DNA from: Sphingomonas bacterium
GTDB taxonomy: Bacteria; Pseudomonadota; Alphaproteobacteria; Sphingomonadales; Sphingomonadaceae
DNA length: 47,025 bases
Assembly: GCA_030149245.1 (NCBI GenBank)
Contig: JASBRX010000057.1
Location: forward strand, 1 to 47,025
Direction: 5' to 3'
In this document: piece after piece, positions 24,045-32,461 of the stretch
Layout: each line of letters begins with the position of its first letter
Numbering within the stretch: the stretch's first letter is position 1
Made by a program: the position numbers and the translations under genes
The notes under the pieces: generated by a model
The model's database searches: none
What the model saw: only the letters and a program-made list of their open reading frames with translations
Told to the model about the DNA's origin: nothing

Positions 24045-25934
24045 ATGTGCGGAATTGCAGGACTCTACTATCCCGGAACGCCCAAGCCGGTGGAGCCGGC
24101 GCGGGTGCGGGCGATGACCGATGCGCTGGTGCATCGCGGGCCGGACGGGGCGGGCGTGTGGACCGGGCCGGGCGTTGGCCTTGGGCATCGGCGGCTGTCG
24201 ATCATCGACCTGTCGGGCGGTGGTCAGCCGATGGCGACGCCGGAGGGCGATGTCGTCGTCAGCTTCAACGGCGAAATCTATAACTTCCAGGAAGTTCGCG
24301 CCGAGCTTGAGGCGAAGGGCGCGGCGTTCGTCAGCCATAGCGATACCGAGGTGCTCCTGCATGGCTGGCGGGTGTGGGGGCCGGGGATGTTGTCGCGGCT
24401 CAACGGCATGTTCGCCTTCGCGTTGTACGACGCGCGCAGCCAGTCACTGTTGCTGGCGCGCGACCGGATGGGGGTGAAGCCGCTCCATTATGCCGAGCTG
24501 TCGGACGGGGCGGTGGCGTTTGCGTCGGAGATCAAGGGGCTGCTCGCGCATCCGCTGTTCCGGCGAGCACCCGACTTTACCGCGGTCGAGGATTTTCTGG
24601 GGCTCGGCTATGTCCCCGACGACGCGAGCGTGCTGGCGGGGGTGAAGAAGCTGCCGGCCGGGCATTATCTGTTGCTGGAGCGGGGCAAGCCCGTGCCCGC
24701 GCCGGTCAAATGGTGGGACATTGACTTTTCGCAGCGGGCCAAGGGATCGGCGCGCGATCTGGAGGCCGAGCTGATCCACCATCTGCGCAGCGCGGTGCGG
24801 TCGCGGATGATCGCCGACGTGCCGCTGGGCGCGTTCCTGTCGGGCGGGGTGGATTCGAGCGCGGTGGTCGCGCTGATGGCCGAGGCGAGCCGGGCGGCGG
24901 TCAAGACCTGCACCATCGGGTTCGACGAGGCGGGCTATGACGAGACGGCGCACGCGGCTTTGGTGGCCGAGCGGTTCGCGACGCAGCATCGGGTGAAGAC
25001 CGTCGCGGCGGACGATTATGCGCTGATCGACACGCTGGTGCATCATTTCGATGAGCCGTTCGCGGATGCTTCGGCGTTGGCGACGTACCGCGTGTGCGAG
25101 CTGGCGCGGGAGAGCGTAACGGTGGCGCTGTCGGGCGATGGAGCGGACGAGGCGCTCGCGGGGTATCGGCGGTATAAATTCCATGCGGCGGAGGAGAGGG
25201 TGCGCTCGGTGCTGCCGGCATCGGTGCGCGGCGTTTTCGGGGCGCTGGGGCGGGTCTATCCCAAGGCTGATTGGGCACCGCGACCGCTACGCGCGAAGAC
25301 AACGCTGTTGGCGTTGGCGGATGAGGGCGGGGCGGCCTATGCCAAGGCGGTCGGGGTGACCACGCCGGGGGTACGCAGCGGCCTCTATACCGATGCCGCG
25401 CGGGCGGCGTTGGGCGGGCATCGTGCCGAGACGCGCTATGTCGATACGATGCGCGACGCTCCGGCGCGGGACGGACTGGACCGGGCGCAATATGCCGATT
25501 TCAAACACTGGCTGCCTGGCGACATCCTGACCAAGATGGACCGCACCAGCATGGCGGTGAGCCTGGAGGCGCGCGAGCCGCTGCTGGATTATCGCTTCGT
25601 GGAGTTTGCCGCGACGCTGCCCGCGTCGATGCGGATCCGCGGCGGGCAGGGCAAATGGCTGATGAAGAAGGCGCTGGAGCCGTATCTGCCCAAAGAGGTG
25701 CTGTATCGGCCCAAAATGGGGTTCGTGACGCCGGTGTCGGCATGGTTCCGGTCAGCGCTGGCGGACGAGGCGGCGGGGCTGGCGCGGTCGCGCGTGCTGG
25801 CCGGAAGCGGCTGGTTCGAACCCAAGGCGATCGCCCGGCTCGCGGAGGAGCATCGCAGCGGGCGTGCCGAGCATGGGCGGACGCTGTGGCAGCTGATGAT
25901 GCTGGAACGGAGCCTGGCGCGGCTTTTCCCCTAA
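24045..25934 (+). CDS. XrtA/PEP-CTERM system amidotransferase (asparagine synthetase B-like)
   Basis: TIGR03108 (eps_aminotran_1), a glutamine-hydrolysing amidotransferase related to AsnB. The N-terminal nucleophile Cys2 is in MCGIAGLYYPG. The glutaminase domain continues with HRGPDGAGVW, GHRRLSIIDLSGGGQPM and FNGEIYNFQEVRAEL. The synthetase domain has the ATP-binding SGGVDSS (266-272) and later VALSGDGADEALAGY, HWLPGDILTKMDRTSM and ARSRVLAGSGW. Length 629 aa is usual. It may amidate an acid sugar or the small acid of the ligase pathway; the family substrate is not known. The ribosome site is weak, and a family C repeat begins 7 bases after the stop. Confidence 0.93.
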   Translation: MCGIAGLYYPGTPKPVEPARVRAMTDALVHRGPDGAGVWTGPGVGLGHRRLSIIDLSGGGQPMATPEGDVVVSFNGEIYNFQEVRAELEAKGAAFVSHSDTEVLLHGWRVWGPGMLSRLNGMFAFALYDARSQSLLLARDRMGVKPLHYAELSDGAVAFASEIKGLLAHPLFRRAPDFTAVEDFLGLGYVPDDASVLAGVKKLPAGHYLLLERGKPVPAPVKWWDIDFSQRAKGSARDLEAELIHHLRSAVRSRMIADVPLGAFLSGGVDSSAVVALMAEASRAAVKTCTIGFDEAGYDETAHAALVAERFATQHRVKTVAADDYALIDTLVHHFDEPFADASALATYRVCELARESVTVALSGDGADEALAGYRRYKFHAAEERVRSVLPASVRGVFGALGRVYPKADWAPRPLRAKTTLLALADEGGAAYAKAVGVTTPGVRSGLYTDAARAALGGHRAETRYVDTMRDAPARDGLDRAQYADFKHWLPGDILTKMDRTSMAVSLEAREPLLDYRFVEFAATLPASMRIRGGQGKWLMKKALEPYLPKEVLYRPKMGFVTPVSAWFRSALADEAAGLARSRVLAGSGWFEPKAIARLAEEHRSGRAEHGRTLWQLMMLERSLARLFP

Positions 25935-25940
25935 TCATAT

Positions 25941-26031
25941 CGTCATGCTGAACTTGTTTCAGCATCCACCCATCCTGCTGCGACCCAGTCGCTTGTGGCG
26001 CGGTGGATGCTGAAACACGTTCAGCATGACG
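25941..26031. repeat. Palindromic repeat, family C, copy 2
   Basis: The outer arms cgtcatgctgaacttgtttc and gaaacacgttcagcatgacg differ by one mismatch region from perfect complements. It closes the exopolysaccharide locus between convergent genes and could act as a bidirectional terminator hairpin. Confidence 0.85.
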
Positions 26032-26055
26032 GAAGGCGGAAGGGGGCGTCGCGCC

Positions 26056-26496
26056 TCAGTGGAAGCTCACGCCCCAAAACGCCATCGCGGCGTGGACCGT
26101 CAGCATGATCAGCGCGATCGTCGCCAGCGCGAACAGCGTGAAGCGGATGATCACGCGGTTGGTCGTCACCTGAACCAGGCTGTGGGCGATTCGCAGCGCG
26201 ACATAGGCCCATGCGATACCAGCGTTGAGATTGTCGCCCTGATCCATCAGCGCCAGTACGATTGCGACCGCGTAGAACAGCACCGGCTGTTCGAGCAGAT
26301 GGTTGTAGTTGTCAGCGGGCCATTGCGATTTGGTATCGATCTTAGCGCGCAGGTCGGCGCCGGTGCCGCCGGTGAGCTTGGCGACGTCGATCTTGGCGCG
26401 CTTCATCGCCGGGATGCGGGTGGCGTACATCCATAGCCACATGATGAGCGTCCAGCCGATCAGTGCGATGGCCGGGCCGAAGATGGCGCTGTGCAT
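26056..26496 (-). CDS. MAPEG family membrane protein
   Basis: MAPEG proteins are small four-helix membrane proteins related to microsomal glutathione transferases and eicosanoid enzymes; the bacterial substrate is generally unknown. The ATG at 26496 follows a strong ribosome site (aggggagga), giving 146 aa; the longer open frame upstream passes through a repeat. Four hydrophobic helices are visible: residues about 3-24, 68-88, 92-112 and 120-142. The family motif region LLEQPVLFYAVAIVLAL and AYVALRIAHSLVQ with conserved Glu, Arg and His supports the call. It is convergent with the amidotransferase gene. Confidence 0.9.
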   Translation of the reverse strand: MHSAIFGPAIALIGWTLIMWLWMYATRIPAMKRAKIDVAKLTGGTGADLRAKIDTKSQWPADNYNHLLEQPVLFYAVAIVLALMDQGDNLNAGIAWAYVALRIAHSLVQVTTNRVIIRFTLFALATIALIMLTVHAAMAFWGVSFH

Positions 26497-26557
26497 GATA
26501 TGTCCTCCCCTGTTTGGGCGGAGGGTGGCGGATTTGTTGCGGGGGTGCAACTTTACG

Positions 26558-26684
26558 CATTCCTCCCCTGAAAGGGGAGGTGGCAGGCCGCAGGCCTGAC
26601 GGAGGGGTGTCGCCCTCTCGATAGCAGGACACCCCTCCACCACGCGCTACGCGCGCGGTCCCCCTCCCCCTCCGGGGGAGGAAT
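26558..26684. repeat. Palindromic repeat, family D, copy 1
   Basis: cattcctcccctgaaagggg and ccctccgggggaggaattta bound a 127-base C/G-rich element with internal dyads (ggcaggccgcaggcctg; acgcgctacgcgcgcg). It ends at the stop codon of the alpha/beta hydrolase gene. Same family as 29004-29170. Confidence 0.8.
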
Positions 26685-27677
26685 TTATTTGGTGTGCGTC
26701 GCGGTCCAGGTGGCGAACCACTCCAGCCATTTGTGGCCTGGATTGGTCGCGGGGAGCGACAGCGCCCCAAAGCCGTGGCCGCCGCGTTCGAGCAGGTGGG
26801 CCTCGACCGGCACCTTGTGGCGGCGGGCGGCTTCAATGAGGGCGATGCTCTGGCTTACCGGGACGGTGCCGTCGTCCATCGCATGGGCGAGGAACAGCGG
26901 CGGCACTGCAGGGCTGGCGCGGGTGAGCACGTCGAAGCGGGCGGAGGCGGCACCGGCGGGCGGCGGGCCGCCGAACAGGTTCGGGCCGGAGCGGCTGTTG
27001 GGACCGGCGCTGGCGAATTGGGTGACGGGGTAGATCAGGCCGGAGAAGCGCGGGCGGGCGGACAGGCTGTCGGCGGCATCGCGCGGCTTGTAGACTGGAT
27101 CGTCATGGCCGACCGTCAGCGTGCCGCCGAGATGGCCGCCGGCGGAAAAGCCGAGGATGCCGAGCTTGGCCGGATCGATGCGGTATTGCGCGGCGTTGGC
27201 ACGGATCAGCCGCATCGCCCGCTGCGCATCCTGTAGCGGCACGTCGGTACGGTTGAACCAGCCTTCGCCGGGCAGGCGATAGGCGAGGACAAACACGGTG
27301 ATGCCGAGCGGGTTGAGCACGCGCGCGACATTCACCCCTTCATTGATCAGGCTGACGAAGACATAGCCGCCGCCGGGCATGACCAGCACCGCGCGCCCAT
27401 CGGGCCGCTGCGGGCGGAAGACGCCGATATAGGGGTAGCGGATGCCTTTTTCCCAGCGCTGTGGGGTGCCTAGCGGAAGCGGGACGGGTTCCCGCGACGG
27501 CGCGATGCCGGGCGGGGTGCCGGGTGGCAGCGTCGGCCAGAGCATCAGCGTTTCGCGCGGGGGCCACGGTGGGAGCGGGGCAAACACCTTCTGCGCGGAT
27601 TGTGCGGCGGCGGTGCCGCTGAGTGCGAAGGTGGCCGCGCCCCCGATGAATGTCCTGCGTCCGATCGTCATGCTCAT
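26685..27677 (-). CDS. Exported alpha/beta hydrolase (BD-FAE/carboxylesterase-like), Tat signal
   Basis: The start at 27677 (330 aa) opens into a twin-arginine-type signal (SMTIGRRTFIGGAATFALS), predicting folded export to the periplasm; an ATG at 27671 is nearly equivalent, and the upstream extension is not family-like. The hydrolase core has the oxyanion-type MPGGGYVFVS (about 100-109), the nucleophile elbow GFSAGGH with Ser178, HAMDDGTVP (Asp) and GGHGFG (His). The layout resembles BD-FAE or acetyl-ester hydrolases that act on plant or microbial polysaccharide side groups. A role in modifying the local exopolysaccharide is possible but only by proximity. It is divergent from the polyamine genes. 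Confidence 0.88.
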   Translation of the reverse strand: MSMTIGRRTFIGGAATFALSGTAAAQSAQKVFAPLPPWPPRETLMLWPTLPPGTPPGIAPSREPVPLPLGTPQRWEKGIRYPYIGVFRPQRPDGRAVLVMPGGGYVFVSLINEGVNVARVLNPLGITVFVLAYRLPGEGWFNRTDVPLQDAQRAMRLIRANAAQYRIDPAKLGILGFSAGGHLGGTLTVGHDDPVYKPRDAADSLSARPRFSGLIYPVTQFASAGPNSRSGPNLFGGPPPAGAASARFDVLTRASPAVPPLFLAHAMDDGTVPVSQSIALIEAARRHKVPVEAHLLERGGHGFGALSLPATNPGHKWLEWFATWTATHTK

Positions 27678-27796
27678 GTCGCAGTCATAGGGGATTTCAG
27701 CAGCTTGGGGCCAGCCCATGCTTCGCCCTTTGCATCCGGCGCGCGCCTCCCATATGGGGGCCGCATTCCCCCGGGACATTAGAGGAAGGACAAGGC

Positions 27797-29002
27797 GTGA
27801 AGGACGTTCTCGTAATCGGCGCAGGCGGCGTTTCGTCGGTCGCAGTGCACAAGATGGCGAAGAATCCCGAGCTGTTCGGCAAGATCACGCTCGCCAGCCG
27901 CCGTCAGTTCAAGTGCGACGCCATCGCCGAATCGGTCAAGGAGCGCTTCGGCGTGACGATCGATACCGCGCAGGTCGATGCGGACGACGTCGCCGCGACG
28001 TCGAAGCTGATCGAGCAGGTCAAGCCGAACCTGCTGGTCAACCTTGCGCTGCCCTATCAGGACCTGAACCTGATGGACGCGTGCCTGAACACCGGCACCG
28101 ACTATCTCGACACCGCGAACTACGAGCCGCGCGACGAAGCGCGGTTCCATTATGGCTGGCAGTGGGACTATCAGGACCGCTTCAAGAATGCGGGGCTGAT
28201 GGCGCTGCTGGGTTCGGGTTTCGATCCGGGCGTCACCAGCGTGTTCGCGATGTACATCAAGAAGCACCTGCTCGACACGATCCGCACGCTCGACATTCTC
28301 GACTGCAACGGCGGCGATCACGGCCAGCATTTCGCGACCAACTTCAACCCCGAGATCAACATCCGCGAGATCACGGCGCCTGCGCGGCACTGGGAGAATG
28401 GCGAATGGGTCGAGACCCCGGCGCTGTCGACGCGGCAGGTGTTCGAGTTCGATCAGGTCGGTGCGAAGAACATGTACCTCATGTACCATGAGGAGCTGGA
28501 GAGCCTGGCCAAGTTCATCCCTGAAATGGAGCGTGCGCGCTTCTGGATGACGTTTGGTGAGCAGTATCTGACGCATCTGCGCGTGCTGCAGAATGTCGGC
28601 CTGACCTCGATCGAGCCGATCATGTTCGAAGGCCGCGAGATCGTGCCGCTGCAGTTCCTGAAGGCTGTGCTGCCCGAGCCGTCGACGCTCGGCACCACGA
28701 CCAAGGGCAAGACCAATATCGGCGACATCGCGACCGGCACGAAGGACGGGGAAGAGAAGACCTTCTATGTCTACAATGTCTGTGATCACGAGGATGCGTT
28801 CGAGGAGACCGGCAACCAGGCGGTGAGCTATACCACCGGCGTTCCGGCGATGATCGGCGCGGCGCTGATGCTCAATGGCACCTGGCGCGGCGAGGGCGTG
28901 TTCAACATGGAGCAGTTCGATCCCGACCCCTTCATGGACATGCTGAACAAGCATGGCCTGCCGTGGCAGGTGAAGGAATTGGACGGGCCGTTGAAGTTCT
29001 AA
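27797..29002 (+). CDS. Carboxynorspermidine/carboxyspermidine synthase (saccharopine dehydrogenase family)
   Basis: This enzyme reductively condenses aspartate semialdehyde with a diamine using NADPH, the first step of the alternative polyamine route. The GTG at 27797 with ribosome site gaggaagga (27782-27790) gives 401 aa. The Rossmann motif VIGAGGVSSVAVHKMAK opens the protein, followed by LASRRQFKCDAIAESVK, PNLLVNLALPYQDLNLMDACL and the catalytic-domain blocks DCNGGDHGQHFATNFNPEINIRE and MYLMYHEELESLAKFIP. The decarboxylase for the second step follows. Which diamine (putrescine or diaminopropane) is used cannot be told from sequence. The upstream extension to 27650 is spurious. Confidence 0.92.
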   Translation: MKDVLVIGAGGVSSVAVHKMAKNPELFGKITLASRRQFKCDAIAESVKERFGVTIDTAQVDADDVAATSKLIEQVKPNLLVNLALPYQDLNLMDACLNTGTDYLDTANYEPRDEARFHYGWQWDYQDRFKNAGLMALLGSGFDPGVTSVFAMYIKKHLLDTIRTLDILDCNGGDHGQHFATNFNPEINIREITAPARHWENGEWVETPALSTRQVFEFDQVGAKNMYLMYHEELESLAKFIPEMERARFWMTFGEQYLTHLRVLQNVGLTSIEPIMFEGREIVPLQFLKAVLPEPSTLGTTTKGKTNIGDIATGTKDGEEKTFYVYNVCDHEDAFEETGNQAVSYTTGVPAMIGAALMLNGTWRGEGVFNMEQFDPDPFMDMLNKHGLPWQVKELDGPLKF

Positions 29003-29003
29003 A

Positions 29004-29170
29004 ATTCCTCCCCTGAGCTTGCTCAGGGGAGGGGGACCGCTCGCGCAGCGAGTGGTGGAGGGGCCGCCCCGTAGAGGGCGGTGTCTTGCGGCGGCGTTTC
29101 GGCCGTCTGCGCGGCCGCCCCTCCGTCATCGCTGCGCGATGCCACCTCCCCTGCGGGGCAGGGGAGGAAT
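29004..29170. repeat. Palindromic repeat, family D, copy 2 (long form)
   Basis: The outer arms attcctcccctgagcttgct and ctgcggggcaggggaggaat bound a 167-base element with nested hairpins (cctgagcttgctcagg; cgctcgcgcagcgag). It lies between the two polyamine genes, 2 bases after the stop of the first and 11 before the ATG of the second, and contains the last bases before the ggaggaataggag ribosome site. Confidence 0.82.
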
Positions 29171-29181
29171 AGGAGACTGTA

Positions 29182-30378
29182 ATGGAAACCCGCGCTGCGT
29201 CGCCCGTGATGTCCACCAAGGCCGGTGATCCGGGCGCGTTTGCCGGGTTCGACCTGTCGCGCGTGCCGTCGCCATGTTTTGTCGTCGATGCGGCGGCGGT
29301 GGAGCGCAATCTGCAGACTATCGCCGATGTCCGCGATCGCGCCGGGGTGAAGATCCTGCTGGCGCTCAAGGCGTTTTCGATGTGGTCGCTGGGCGATCTG
29401 GTCGGGAGATATCTCGACGGCGTCGCGACGTCGGGACTGTACGAAGCGAAGCTCGCCAAGGACCATTATCACGGCGAGATCGCGACCTATTGCTCGGGCT
29501 ACAAGGCCGCGGACATGGCCGAGATCTGCGCGATCTCCGATCATGTGATCTTCAACACGCCGTTCCAGCATGCGGCGATGAAGAGCGAGCTGGCGGCGGC
29601 GCGGGCGCGCGACGACAAGTTCGAGGTCGGGCTGCGGCTCAATCCGATGCACAGCGAGGGCGAGGTCCAGAAATACGACCCCGCCCAGCCGCACTCACGG
29701 CTCGGCTTTCCCGCCGATCAGCTGACGGCCGAGCATCTGGAAGGGGTGGACGGCATCCATGTCCATTCGCTGTGCGAACAGGATTTCCCGCCGCTGCGCC
29801 GGACGTGGGAGGCATTGAAGCCCCGGATCGCGCCCTATCTGGGTCAGCTGAAATGGCTCAATTTCGGGGGCGGGCATCACATTACCCGCGCCGATTATCA
29901 GCGCGACGATCTGGTCGACTTCCTCAAGCAGGTGCGCGAAGAGACGGGGCTTGAGGTGATCCTGGAGCCGGGCGAGGCGATCGCGCTGGATACCGGGATC
30001 CTGGTCGGCGAGTTCGTCGATGTGTTCACCAACGGCATGCCGATCGGCGTGGTCGATATCTCCGCCACTTGCCACATGCCCGATGTGATCGAGGCACCAT
30101 ACCGCCCCGCGATGCTGGGCGAGGAGGGCGATGTGCTGGTGCGCCTTGGTGGGCCGTCGTGTCTGGCGGGCGATATCCTCGGCGATTTCCGCTTTCCGGA
30201 ATGGCCGGTGCCGGGGCAGCGCTTCGCTTTCCTCGATCAGGCGCATTATTCGATGGTCAAGACGACGACATTCAACGGCGTGCCGCTGCCGAGCATCGCG
30301 CTGTGGGACAGCCGGAGCGATGAGCTGCGGATCGTGAAGTCGTTTGGGTACGCCGATTTCGAGGGGCGGCTGTCTTAA
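29182..30378 (+). CDS. nspC: Carboxynorspermidine/carboxyspermidine decarboxylase
   Basis: A fold-type III PLP enzyme that removes CO2 from carboxyspermidine or carboxynorspermidine to complete the polyamine. The 398-aa protein has the PLP lysine Lys63 in LALKAFSMW, the phosphate-binding region LNFGGGHHITRADY, ILEPGEAIALDTG, and the catalytic cysteine Cys297 in ISATCHMPDVIEAPY, all typical of NspC. The ribosome site is aatagga/gagac (29167-29178). The first ~20 residues are not family-like, and an internal ATG (29209, MSTKAGD) may be the true start. It pairs functionally with the upstream dehydrogenase despite the repeat between them. Confidence 0.94.
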   Translation: METRAASPVMSTKAGDPGAFAGFDLSRVPSPCFVVDAAAVERNLQTIADVRDRAGVKILLALKAFSMWSLGDLVGRYLDGVATSGLYEAKLAKDHYHGEIATYCSGYKAADMAEICAISDHVIFNTPFQHAAMKSELAAARARDDKFEVGLRLNPMHSEGEVQKYDPAQPHSRLGFPADQLTAEHLEGVDGIHVHSLCEQDFPPLRRTWEALKPRIAPYLGQLKWLNFGGGHHITRADYQRDDLVDFLKQVREETGLEVILEPGEAIALDTGILVGEFVDVFTNGMPIGVVDISATCHMPDVIEAPYRPAMLGEEGDVLVRLGGPSCLAGDILGDFRFPEWPVPGQRFAFLDQAHYSMVKTTTFNGVPLPSIALWDSRSDELRIVKSFGYADFEGRLS

Positions 30379-30382
30379 CACC

Positions 30383-30472
30383 CCGCTCGTGCTGAGCTTG
30401 TCGAAGCACCGTTCTTTTCCTAGGCGGGCGGATAAGAAGAACTGCCCTTCGACAAGCTCAGGGCGAACGGGT
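30383..30472. repeat. Palindromic repeat, family E, copy 1
   Basis: The arms ccgctcgtgctgagcttgtc and gacaagctcagggcgaacgg are near-complements (cgaac in place of cgagc) with a roughly 35-base interior. Further copies are at 32362-32446 and, degenerate, at 41548-41613. It ends 14 bases before the ABC-F start codon. Confidence 0.87.
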
Positions 30473-30485
30473 TGAAAACGAGATC

Positions 30486-32354
30486 ATGCTGAACCTTTCC
30501 GCCATCACCGTCCGCCTGGGCGGGCGCACGATCATCGACCGCGCCAGTGCCGCATTGCCGCCGCGTGGGCGCATCGGGCTGGTCGGGCGCAACGGCGCGG
30601 GCAAGTCGACCCTGGTCAAGGTGATCGCCGGGATGATCGACCCGGACGAGGGCAGCGCGGACATGCCGCGCGGTGCCCGGCTGGGTTATGTCGCGCAGGA
30701 GGCTCCAGCGGGCAAGACCACGCCGTTCGAGACGGTGCTTGCCGCCGATGTCGAGCGCGCGGCACTGATGGCCGAGGCAGAGGGGCTGGAAGACCCCGAC
30801 CGGTTGGGCGAGATTCATGAGCGGCTGGGGGCGATCGACGCCTATACCGCGCCGTCGCGGGCTTCGCGGATCCTGGTCGGCTTGGGGTTTGACGAGGAAG
30901 CGCAGCATCGCCCGCTCGATAGCTTCTCCGGCGGGTGGCGGATGCGCGTTGCGCTCGCGGCATTGCTGTTCAGCCAGCCGGACCTGCTGCTGCTCGACGA
31001 GCCGTCGAACCACCTCGACCTTGAAGCGGTGCTGTGGCTCGAGGATTTCCTGATTTCCTATCCCGCGACGATCGTGATCGTCAGCCATGAGCGGGATTTC
31101 CTGAACAATGTCGTCGACCATATCCTGCACCTCGAGCGCGGCAAGCTGACGCTCTATCCCGGCGGATATGACGCATTCGAGCGGCAGCGTGCCGAGCGTC
31201 AGGCGCAGCAGGCGGCCGCGCGCGAGAAGCAGATGGCCGAACGCGCGAAGCTGCAGGATTTCGTCGCGCGCAATTCGGCCCGCGCATCGACCGCCAAACA
31301 GGCGCAGTCGCGCGCCAAGGCGCTGGCGAAGATGCAGCCGATTGCGGCGGTAATGGACGATCCGACGCTAGCGTTCGGCTTTCCCGATCCCGACCAGCTG
31401 CGCCCGCCGCTGATCACGCTCGACCATGCCAGTGTCGGCTATGACGGGACGCCGATCCTGTCGCGACTGAACCTGCGGATCGATCCCGATGACCGCATCG
31501 CGCTGCTCGGCCGCAACGGCAATGGCAAGACGACGCTCGCGCGGCTGCTGGCGGCGCAGTTGACCCCGATCGAGGGTGAGAAGGCGGCGTCGGCGAAGAT
31601 GCGGGTCGGCTATTTCACCCAGTATCAGGTCGAGGAACTGCACAGCGACGAGACGCCGTTCGACCATATGCAGCGGCTGATGGATGGCGAGAAGCCCGCT
31701 GCAGTGCGCGCGCAGCTCGGGCGGTTCGGCTTTGCCGGCGACAAGGCGATGACCAAGGTCGGCAAGCTGTCGGGCGGCGAGCGGGCGCGGCTGGCGCTGG
31801 CGCTGATCACGCGAGACGCACCGCACATGCTGATCCTCGACGAGCCGACCAACCACCTCGATGTCGATTCGCGTGAGGCACTGATCCAGGCGCTGACCGC
31901 CTATCAGGGCTGTGTCGTGATCGTCAGCCACGACCGGCACATGATCGAGATGACGGCGGACCGGCTGGTGCTGGTCGATGGCGGGACCGCCAAGCCGTTC
32001 GACGGGAGCATCGAGGATTACATTGCCTTCGTGCTGGCCAAGGAGCCGAAGGCCGAAGGCGCGGCGAAGGGCGGCAACCGCAAGGATGCGCGGCGCGAGG
32101 CGGCCGAGGCGCGCGAAAAGGGCAATGCGATGCGCAAGGCTGCCAAGGCAGCAGAGGCGGAGCTGGCCAAGCTGCAGGAAAAGCTGAGCGCGATTGATCG
32201 GGCGATGTTCGATCCGTCGAGCGCCGCGCCGGAGTTCACCAAGCTGACGATGACCGAGCTGATGAAGCAGCGCGGCGTTGTGGTGAAGGCGATCGAGGCG
32301 GCTGAGGTTGCGTGGATGGAGGCGCAGGAGGCGCTGGAGATGCTGGCGGCTTGA
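30486..32354 (+). CDS. ABC-F family ATPase
   Basis: ABC-F proteins carry two ATP-binding cassettes and no membrane domain; they act on ribosomes in translation or antibiotic protection. The first cassette has Walker A GRNGAGKST (34-42), signature FSGGWRMRVALA and Walker B LLLLDEPSNHLDLEAV. A charged linker (about 220-290, QRAERQAQQAAAREKQ) precedes the second cassette with GRNGNGKTT, LSGGERARLALAL and MLILDEPTNHLDVDS. The tail (about 545-620) is Lys/Glu/Ala-rich coiled coil, as in Uup- and YheS-type members, and may touch nucleic acid. The linker is short, as in Uup/YheS rather than EttA. Length 622 aa. The exact subgroup cannot be fixed by eye. Confidence 0.95.
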   Translation: MLNLSAITVRLGGRTIIDRASAALPPRGRIGLVGRNGAGKSTLVKVIAGMIDPDEGSADMPRGARLGYVAQEAPAGKTTPFETVLAADVERAALMAEAEGLEDPDRLGEIHERLGAIDAYTAPSRASRILVGLGFDEEAQHRPLDSFSGGWRMRVALAALLFSQPDLLLLDEPSNHLDLEAVLWLEDFLISYPATIVIVSHERDFLNNVVDHILHLERGKLTLYPGGYDAFERQRAERQAQQAAAREKQMAERAKLQDFVARNSARASTAKQAQSRAKALAKMQPIAAVMDDPTLAFGFPDPDQLRPPLITLDHASVGYDGTPILSRLNLRIDPDDRIALLGRNGNGKTTLARLLAAQLTPIEGEKAASAKMRVGYFTQYQVEELHSDETPFDHMQRLMDGEKPAAVRAQLGRFGFAGDKAMTKVGKLSGGERARLALALITRDAPHMLILDEPTNHLDVDSREALIQALTAYQGCVVIVSHDRHMIEMTADRLVLVDGGTAKPFDGSIEDYIAFVLAKEPKAEGAAKGGNRKDARREAAEAREKGNAMRKAAKAAEAELAKLQEKLSAIDRAMFDPSSAAPEFTKLTMTELMKQRGVVVKAIEAAEVAWMEAQEALEMLAA

Positions 32355-32361
32355 ATTTCCA

Positions 32362-32446
32362 CCGCTCATGCCGAGCTTGTCGAAGCATCGTCCTTCTTTC
32401 GACGCGCGAAGAAAGTACGGCCCTTCGACAAGCTCAGGGCGAGCGG
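32362..32446. repeat. Palindromic repeat, family E, copy 2
   Basis: The arms ccgctcatgccgagcttgtc and gacaagctcagggcgagcgg are complementary apart from a few mismatches, with ccttctttcgacgcgcgaagaaag as an inner hairpin region. It lies between the ABC-F gene and the deacetylase-like gene. Confidence 0.87.
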
Positions 32447-32461
32447 AGTAGGGAGGCAGGC

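Noticed and set aside
23911..26040. Repeats at 23913 and 25941 as ends of a transposon carrying the amidotransferase gene
   Set aside because: The two repeats belong to different families and no transposase or matching target duplications are visible.
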